Shown here: positions 1-4,678 of the stretch, one piece after another | Position numbering within the stretch: the stretch's first letter is position 1 | How the letters are laid out: each line of letters opens with the position of its first letter | From: Firmicutes bacterium HGW-Firmicutes-10 | GTDB lineage: Bacteria > Bacillota_I > Bacilli_A > Erysipelotrichales > Erysipelotrichaceae | Assembly: GCA_002841605.1 (NCBI GenBank) | Contig: PHAF01000107.1 | Coordinates: 1 to 6,262, forward strand | Length of the DNA stretch: 6,262 nt | Direction: 5' to 3' | Made by a program: the position numbers and the translations under genes | The notes under the pieces: model-generated | The model's database searches: none | What the model was told of the DNA's origin: nothing | What the model saw: only the letters and a program-made list of their open reading frames with translations

Positions 1-1782
1 GTGATGGTCGTAGACGATCTGTGCCACATTGAGATATTCGGCGGTCGTTGATAAAATGCGAAAGCCCGTCTCCGTGTGGCGCTGCATTTGTATCCGTTCA
101 AGATCATTAAGTAGGCCCGGTTTTTCCAAAATGCGCTGTTCGACTGCGATTTTTCCGATGTCGTGCAGTTGCGCGGCCAGTTTGAGTTCGATGATTTGAT
201 CGCGATTAAATCCCATGGCGATCGCAAACCTTTCACATATATCACTGACATTGAGGATATGCGCTTCTTCGCGCGGGCTTCGGTTGAAGAGCGATTGAAG
301 CATGGTCTTGATCGTTTGATTGCGGCTGGTTGAACTATCAGAGATTTTACTCTGATACATTCTATCTTCTGCTTCTTGAAGCACTTTAAAAATAGATTGA
401 TTTGGATTGATTTTTGTCGCATAGCCAAAAGCTATGGATACCGGCAATCCCATGATAATCGATTCGGATGCATTTTTACGCATGCGCTCGATGACTTTTT
501 CGGCTTCTTGTTCACCGACTCCGGGCAGCAAGATGGCAAACTCATCGCCTCCGGTGCGAGCAATGATTTCGTCATTTCGACAGCTGTTTTTGATAGCGCG
601 TGCTGCACTTTGAATGAGTTGGTCGCCAGTCGGATGACCGAATCCGTCATTTATCACTTTCAAACCATTGACATCACCGACAACTAAGGTAATCGGCAAG
701 TTTCTTGGCATATCGAGACGTCTGATTTCTTCTTCAAAGAAGCGTCGGTTATAAAGTCCGGTCAGTCCGTCGTGATAGCTTAGATATTCGATTTGACGTT
801 CTTTGGCTAAGCGTGATGTCACATCCCTAAATACTAAAACGACGCCTTCGATGACATTTTGATTGATCAGCGGAGAAGCATTAGTTTCAACTTCCAATGA
901 TTTTCCTTGAAGTGTGACCATGGTCATTTGTTGTTGCATGCTTTGGACTTTTCGGTTTTTCAGACACTGAGTCACCGGAGATTCGACGGCTTGTTTGCTC
1001 AATGTGGATAAAAATGTCAGTTGATCATCAAATCGTTCACCGATTGCTGCTGAGTTTAGTTCCAAAATCTGTGCAGCCATTGGATTTATGAAGTCGATTT
1101 TCCCTTCTTTATCGACAGTGATGACGCCATCACCGATACTGCGCAATACGGCAGACAGTTTGTCTTGGGCAAGTTGGCGGTTGCGGTTGTTTTCAACGCG
1201 TTCACTGATGTCAATGATCAGTCCTTCAATGGCGATCACGCGATCTTGATGATCATATACCCCTCGCCCTTGCTCCCAAACCCATTTGGTCTTACCGTCT
1301 TTGGTCTGAATTTCGTATTCCATTTCAACCGTTTCATGACGGCTGAGTTTTACTTGCCAGTTTGTCCAGATTTCTTCACGGTAGGATTTCAGGATGATAT
1401 CATTATAGCTTATCAATGTGTTTTGAAGCAGTTGCTCACGTGTGTATCCGGTCAATCGCAGACATCCATCCGATACATATTGCATGGTCCAGTTTCTATC
1501 ATTGCGACAGCGATAGGCCATGCCCGGCAAATTTGACAACAAAGCGGACATGCGTTGTTCGCTTTCGGAAATATAGGCACTGAGCCGTTGTTCATTTTTC
1601 AGCGTTTGAGTGTAGTATGCATAAAATAATGCCGCGATGGCGATGCTGGCTATGGATACGATGATGAGCAATCGGTTTTGAAAAAGAATGGCCGAGATTT
1701 CACTTTCAGTAAATGCAAAAAACGGCGTAAATGATACGCTGGTTGCTTTAATGAGTGTGTAAATGCTCAGGCAAAGTCTCAT
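1..1782 (-). CDS. PAS-PAS-GGDEF-HD (HD-GYP-like) membrane signalling protein, C-terminus cut by window edge
   Basis: This is a c-di-GMP turnover protein with both a synthase and a phosphodiesterase-type domain. The frame is open from 1782 to base 1 (594 residues, no stop). A hydrophobic helix lies at about residues 37-57. A first PAS/PAC unit (about 75-195) contains KWVWEQGRG and IIDISE. A second PAS (about 208-330) contains SIGDGVITVDKEG. GGDEF begins at YHDGLTGLYNRR (336-347), with DVNGLK (370-375), GHPTGD and an intact GGDEF at 411-415, so cyclase activity is plausible. The usual RxxD inhibitory site is R402-N-D-E405, so product inhibition may be weak. The HD domain shows H508, HDIGK at 540-544, H569 in RHTETG and H593-H594. 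The window ends exactly where an HHE...GYP motif would follow, so the GYP part cannot be judged. ATG 1782 is preferred because AGAGG sits 8 bases upstream; ATG 1788 is too close to it. The signal sensed is unknown. Confidence 0.93.
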   Translation of the reverse strand, partial: MRLCLSIYTLIKATSVSFTPFFAFTESEISAILFQNRLLIIVSIASIAIAALFYAYYTQTLKNEQRLSAYISESEQRMSALLSNLPGMAYRCRNDRNWTMQYVSDGCLRLTGYTREQLLQNTLISYNDIILKSYREEIWTNWQVKLSRHETVEMEYEIQTKDGKTKWVWEQGRGVYDHQDRVIAIEGLIIDISERVENNRNRQLAQDKLSAVLRSIGDGVITVDKEGKIDFINPMAAQILELNSAAIGERFDDQLTFLSTLSKQAVESPVTQCLKNRKVQSMQQQMTMVTLQGKSLEVETNASPLINQNVIEGVVLVFRDVTSRLAKERQIEYLSYHDGLTGLYNRRFFEEEIRRLDMPRNLPITLVVGDVNGLKVINDGFGHPTGDQLIQSAARAIKNSCRNDEIIARTGGDEFAILLPGVGEQEAEKVIERMRKNASESIIMGLPVSIAFGYATKINPNQSIFKVLQEAEDRMYQSKISDSSTSRNQTIKTMLQSLFNRSPREEAHILNVSDICERFAIAMGFNRDQIIELKLAAQLHDIGKIAVEQRILEKPGLLNDLERIQMQRHTETGFRILSTTAEYLNVAQIVYDHH

Positions 1783-1790
1783 ATCCATCG

Positions 1791-1795
1791 CCTCT
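1791..1795 (-). promoter_or_regulatory. Ribosome binding site choosing the start at 1782
   Basis: AGAGG lies 8 bases before the ATG at 1782 but only 2 bases before the in-frame ATG at 1788, so the downstream ATG is the more likely start. Confidence 0.65.
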
Positions 1796-1804
1796 TTCAA
1801 TATA

Positions 1805-1833
1805 AGCATAATTAATGTGGCATGGTTTGTCAA
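1805..1833 (-). promoter_or_regulatory. Sigma-A-type promoter for the GGDEF-HD gene
   Basis: The minus strand reads TTGACA at 1833-1828, a 17-base spacer, and TATGCT at 1810-1805. The -35 is a perfect consensus and the -10 matches four of six positions. The predicted transcript start near 1798 leaves a leader of about 16 bases that just contains the AGAGG ribosome site. It lies directly downstream of the preceding gene's terminator, as expected for an independent unit. Confidence 0.7.
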
Positions 1834-1851
1834 CAAAAGCGTCAAAGACAC

Positions 1852-1876
1852 AAAAAAACGGGATTAATCCCGCTTT
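1852..1876 (-). terminator. Intrinsic terminator after the FAH-family gene
   Basis: On the minus strand the palindrome CGGGATTAATCCCG (1872-1859) forms a 5-bp GC-rich stem with a TTAA loop. It can be lengthened by one G-U and several A-U pairs, and it is followed by seven T (1858-1852). The base of the extended stem touches the TAA stop of the gene, so termination follows translation with no spacer. Confidence 0.85.
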
Positions 1877-2622
1877 TAGTGTGCTTTTTGAGCTGTATTG
1901 ATGAGTGAACCCAGCCCGCTGATCGATACTTCGATCACATCCCCTTCATCAAATTTCCCGACACCTACAGGTGATCCGGTCACGATGACATCCCCGGGCA
2001 TCAAAGTCATAATCGAAGAAATATACTCAATGAGTTCTTCAACGCTAAAGAGCATCAAAGATACGGGGCTTTGCTGCCGGATTTCCCCATTCAGCCGAGT
2101 AGTTATGACTGCAGAAGTCAGATCCAGTTCGGTTTCAATCCAAGATCCTACCGGAAGAAAGGTATCGAAAGCTTTGCATGCGGTCCATTGTCCTGTCTTT
2201 GGCTGAAGATCGCGGGCGGTGACATCATTGGCAACAAAGTATCCTAATATGACATCTTTGGCATCCTCTTTTTTGACGTTTTTGCATTTTTGGGATATGA
2301 CCACGCCCAGCTCGCCTTCAAATTCGACTTGGTTGGATTGGGGCGGCAAGATGATTTTTTCGCCATTATTCAGTAAGGCGGAGTTGGGTTTGATGAAAAT
2401 GATCGGTTCTTTCGGCCGTTGATCAATAAATCCCATTTCTTCGGCATGTTTGGCATAATTGAGTCCGACCATGATGATTTTGGTTGGATTGATGGGGTTT
2501 TGTAAAATGACTTCTTCCAGTGATAAGGGAAATGTCGGTCCTTCTTCCTGCGGATAAACAAAGCCGTCGATCAGCTTGCCATCCCGAATGACTCCTTCAT
2601 ATTCATAGCGGATAAGTTTCAT
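1876..2622 (-). CDS. Fumarylacetoacetate hydrolase (FAH) family protein
   Basis: The product is a 248-residue cytosolic enzyme of the FAH superfamily. This family uses a divalent metal to hydrolyse, decarboxylate or hydrate 2-oxo or 1,3-diketo acids (acylpyruvases, oxaloacetate decarboxylases, 2-hydroxyhepta-diene-dioate isomerases). Family motifs appear in order: GLNYAKHAEE (53-62) with an HxxE pair H59/E62 like the catalytic dyad of FAHD1-type acylpyruvases; FIKPNSALL (76-84); EFEGELGVVI, whose E102 and E104 with D133 of ANDVTARDLQ form the expected metal site; KAFDTFLP (K150, D153); and TGSPVGVG near the C-terminus. The length is normal for the single-domain bacterial form. The start MKLIRYEYEG is chosen because AAAGGA lies 9 bases upstream. 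A TTG at 2667 opens the same frame, but it lacks a ribosome site and would add residues absent from the family. The substrate cannot be read from sequence, and no pathway neighbours are visible. It has its own terminator, with another terminator upstream. Confidence 0.94.
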   Translation of the reverse strand: MKLIRYEYEGVIRDGKLIDGFVYPQEEGPTFPLSLEEVILQNPINPTKIIMVGLNYAKHAEEMGFIDQRPKEPIIFIKPNSALLNNGEKIILPPQSNQVEFEGELGVVISQKCKNVKKEDAKDVILGYFVANDVTARDLQPKTGQWTACKAFDTFLPVGSWIETELDLTSAVITTRLNGEIRQQSPVSLMLFSVEELIEYISSIMTLMPGDVIVTGSPVGVGKFDEGDVIEVSISGLGSLINTAQKAH

Positions 2623-2631
2623 ATCATTATT

Positions 2632-2637
2632 TCCTTT
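2632..2637 (-). promoter_or_regulatory. Ribosome binding site fixing the FAH-family start at 2622
   Basis: AAAGGA on the minus strand is separated by 9 bases from the ATG at 2622. An ATG at 2627 is in another frame. No convincing -35/-10 pair was found in the 100 bases upstream; the best candidate (TTGGCC, then TATCTT at 2645-2640) would start transcription inside this site. Confidence 0.7.
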
Positions 2638-2675
2638 CAAAGATAAAAAATCAGGGCAACCGGCCAATGCTCTAC

Positions 2676-2739
2676 GTTCAACGGTTCAAATCTTTTCTTA
2701 GTTCACCTTGACCAATTAATGATATCACAATTGAACTAA
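2676..2739. repeat. Cluster of GTTCA/TGAAC motifs in the upstream region of the FAH-family gene
   Basis: An inverted pair TTAGTTCA (2698-2705) / TGAACTAA (2732-2739) encloses a second, inner pair CAATT (2713-2717) / AATTG (2728-2732). Two direct copies of GTTCAA (2676-2681 and 2684-2689) lie beside it. The cluster sits between the terminator of the cohesin gene and the ribosome site of the FAH gene, where an operator would be expected. The motifs are short and the region is AT-rich, so chance is a real alternative. Confidence 0.35.
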
Positions 2740-2765
2740 AATGGGCACTTTTCTAAGTGCCCATT
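2736..2765 (-). terminator. Intrinsic terminator of the dockerin-cohesin unit
   Basis: A perfect 11-bp inverted repeat, AATGGGCACTT (2740-2750) and AAGTGCCCATT (2755-2765), is separated by a 4-base loop, 19 bases past the TAG stop of the cohesin gene. On the minus strand the stem ends in a short T run (ATTTTAG). The stem is strong and the U-tract modest. Confidence 0.8.
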
Positions 2766-2784
2766 CGTTATGATATCGAGTAAA

Positions 2785-4674
2785 CTATCCTCTGTATGGG
2801 TTACGTCTTCTTTCTTGTAAATACAGGAATAATATGAGTAGAATGATTAACGCTTCACCTGCTACGACATATAACAACGGGTTTATATCTGTTTCTTGTT
2901 CGCCATAAGTGAATTCGGCTTTTGTGAGGATATAATCCGAGCTGTGTTCCAGTGGGAAGGTCACATAACCGTCCGCTACGATGACGTTGTTGACGACGAG
3001 TTCCATTTGTTGGGTTGCTTTATTGAAATAATAGAACTTAAGGATCTCATTATCAGCGAATTCATTACCTACAAAGACCGTGACTTCGGTTCCCTTTGGA
3101 AGTTCTCCGGAGTGGAAGAACGATAAATCTACACGGCGGGCGAAGTTTGTGATTCTGTCGATATTGATTATGTCCATGGCTCCGAAGATGATACCGGATT
3201 TAACATCTTGGGTCGTAACGATTTTACTTCCATCGAAATACCAAGAGTATAATAATGCACCCACATTATCACGTCGTTGCACCGTCAGTTTCTTCTTTGT
3301 TGTTTTCAGTGCATCGAAGATTTCTTTATCGATGACATCTTCCGGACCTACAACTGCCACAAACTCTTCGGCAGCCGTATCAGTAATGGCTTCTAAAACC
3401 TTTTCAATCGGCATGACCGGTCCCAAAGAACTGCGAATGACTTTGATCACATACGTATTGGCGACACCGCTTTCCGAAGTGACGACGATCGTAACCTGAT
3501 TGACCCCAAATTGCAATTCTTCCACGTTGTTGATCGTCAAGGTTGATTTACGATCATCCGCTTCCGCATTGATCTCAACAGTTTCGACCGTATTATCTAC
3601 CGTGATTTCGTATTCTTTAATGTCTGCACTGAAGGTAATCGGATAACCGACGATTTCCAGTGATTTAAGTTTATTGTTGATTGAAAGATTTCCGGCATTG
3701 CCCTGCAAATCGCGACGTACGATATTAAGCGTATACGTCCGCTTCGTCTGATTTTCAGCGGTAACGACGATGTAGAACGTGTTGGTATACACATTCAATG
3801 TTTTGGTTCCATCTCCGCTGACTTTTGCTTTACTGTCTTCCGGAGTTGCCGCAATCGTGATTCGGGTTGCCGAATGCGGAACAATGACCGTATACGACTG
3901 TGTCGTTTTATTGAATGTGATTTCCCCGACACTTAACCCCAGTGATCCAAGATAATTGTTAGTACTACGGTAATCATTGCGGGAAATAATGACATTGTAC
4001 GTCTTCTTTGCACCGCTTTCAGCCGTCACGACAACTGGCAAGGTGTTTCTACCATAAGCAAGATTCTTATTACCCGTACCTGTAACCGTGGCCTTACCAT
4101 CGGCAGGGACTGCAGCGATATTGATGCTGCTTGCATCCGTTCTGCCCAAGTCATACGACAACGTGTTGGCATTGAAGTTTGGCACGCTCTTATTATCGAC
4201 GGACAACGATGCCAGATTGGCATTCGTCGACAATATCTTAACGGTATGCGTCTTGCTAGTACCGGTTAAGTCCTTTGTCCCATCGGTTCCAGTGACATTG
4301 GTAAATGTGATATTTGTACTTGCCCCAACGGTAAACGCCGGCTTGGCCTTAAAAGTCAATACAGCCAAGGCAAACGATCCGGTTTGACCGGTGTTTTTAT
4401 AAAGTACGATGTCTGATCCGACTGTCAGGTTAAAATCACTGCGGGCACTACTGGACTCGAGTGATAACAAGTTGGAGTCATAGGTGAACTTTGCGGTATA
4501 ACCCGATAGGTTAGTCGCACCAGAAACACCCAAAGTAATCGTAAATGTACCTTCTGAAATGACTCCTGTCACACCCGATGTTGTCGTTGTAAAATCGGCT
4601 GCCTTGGTATCGATCAAGTTGAAATTCAAAACCAATACCATGATAACTAAGAATGTTTTAAATAGTTTTTTCAT
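2785..4674 (-). CDS. Membrane-anchored cohesin protein with cadherin-like beta-sandwich modules
   Basis: A 629-residue exported protein, proposed here as a surface receptor for dockerin-bearing partners. In order: signal peptide (about 1-26, KK followed by a hydrophobic core and TKA); cohesin-like module (about 27-148) with the family's LSGYTAKFTYDSNLLSLE and ALAVLTFKAK segments; three cadherin-like beta-sandwich modules resembling Pfam Cadherin-like (about 149-232, 233-321, 322-415), each ending in a TAES/TSES...TYxxxxxR motif; a domain of about 170 residues that I do not recognise (416-587), ending in YVTFPLEHSSDYILTK, a motif often seen near the C-end of anchored extracellular proteins; a transmembrane helix (about 598-620); and the basic tail ERRRNPYRG. 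There is no LPXTG motif, so the membrane helix itself is the anchor. The protein has no cysteine. It starts 4 bases after the dockerin gene's stop, with its GGAG ribosome site inside that gene, so the two are probably translationally coupled. The module assignments rest on motif recognition, not a profile search. Confidence 0.87.
   Translation of the reverse strand: MKKLFKTFLVIMVLVLNFNLIDTKAADFTTTTSGVTGVISEGTFTITLGVSGATNLSGYTAKFTYDSNLLSLESSSARSDFNLTVGSDIVLYKNTGQTGSFALAVLTFKAKPAFTVGASTNITFTNVTGTDGTKDLTGTSKTHTVKILSTNANLASLSVDNKSVPNFNANTLSYDLGRTDASSINIAAVPADGKATVTGTGNKNLAYGRNTLPVVVTAESGAKKTYNVIISRNDYRSTNNYLGSLGLSVGEITFNKTTQSYTVIVPHSATRITIAATPEDSKAKVSGDGTKTLNVYTNTFYIVVTAENQTKRTYTLNIVRRDLQGNAGNLSINNKLKSLEIVGYPITFSADIKEYEITVDNTVETVEINAEADDRKSTLTINNVEELQFGVNQVTIVVTSESGVANTYVIKVIRSSLGPVMPIEKVLEAITDTAAEEFVAVVGPEDVIDKEIFDALKTTKKKLTVQRRDNVGALLYSWYFDGSKIVTTQDVKSGIIFGAMDIINIDRITNFARRVDLSFFHSGELPKGTEVTVFVGNEFADNEILKFYYFNKATQQMELVVNNVIVADGYVTFPLEHSSDYILTKAEFTYGEQETDINPLLYVVAGEALIILLILFLYLQERRRNPYRG
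2815..2883 (-). other. C-terminal transmembrane anchor of the cohesin protein
   Basis: Residues about 598-620 are almost wholly hydrophobic (LLYVVAGEALIILLILFLYL) and are followed by ERRRNPYRG. The positive tail predicts an N-outside, C-inside topology, with all preceding modules outside the cell. Confidence 0.88.
2914..3429 (-). other. Unrecognised domain between the beta-sandwich modules and the membrane helix
   Basis: Residues about 416-587 fit none of the module types upstream. They start with a helical-looking stretch (IEKVLEAITDTAAEEF) and continue with mixed strands, including LLYSWYFDGSKI and TEVTVFVGNEF. The closing YVTFPLEHSSDYILT resembles the last strands of membrane-proximal domains in other surface proteins. 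No function is assigned. Confidence 0.5.
3430..4230 (-). other. Three cadherin-like beta-sandwich modules
   Basis: Residues about 149-415 contain three related units. Each has a leading LxSL-type strand, a central YxxxV/L strand followed by a TI/NIAA-type strand, an acidic PADGK/PEDSK/ADDRK turn, and a final NxxxIVVTAE(S) strand closed by TYxxxIxR. This matches the Cadherin-like beta-sandwich family, found mostly in Bacillota surface proteins, where it probably acts as a spacer. The third copy is the most divergent. Confidence 0.75.
4231..4596 (-). other. Cohesin-like module
   Basis: Residues about 27-148, directly after the signal peptide. The pattern is a G-x-FTITLGVSG strand, then NLSGYTAKFTYDSNLLSLES (the yD...L core of cohesins), then a G-SFALAVLTFKAK strand, and a closing strand near residue 145. 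Cohesins bind dockerins through a beta-sheet face with high affinity. The immediately adjacent gene encodes a dockerin, which strengthens the call. Confidence 0.82.
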
Positions 4675-4678
4675 TGCG

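Noticed and set aside
1165..1536. Plus-strand open frames such as 1165-1536, 376-687, 3080-3499, 4088-4387 and 4674-4964
   Set aside because: Each lies antisense to a well-supported minus-strand gene with clear domain motifs. None shows a recognisable motif of its own.
1786..1788. Start of the GGDEF-HD gene at the ATG at 1788
   Set aside because: It is only 2 bases from AGAGG, too close for normal initiation. The in-frame ATG at 1782 has ideal spacing.
2623..2667. Longer FAH-family protein starting at a TTG at 2667
   Set aside because: It has no ribosome site, and the extra N-terminal residues do not look like the family, whereas the ATG at 2622 has AAAGGA 9 bases upstream and begins with a typical family N-terminus.
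2640..2670. Promoter TTGGCC-16-TATCTT for the FAH-family gene
   Set aside because: The -35 is poor, and the predicted transcript start would fall within the ribosome binding site.
2785..2913. LPXTG-type sortase signal at the end of the cohesin protein
   Set aside because: The hydrophobic helix and basic tail are present, but no LPXTG or close variant precedes them.
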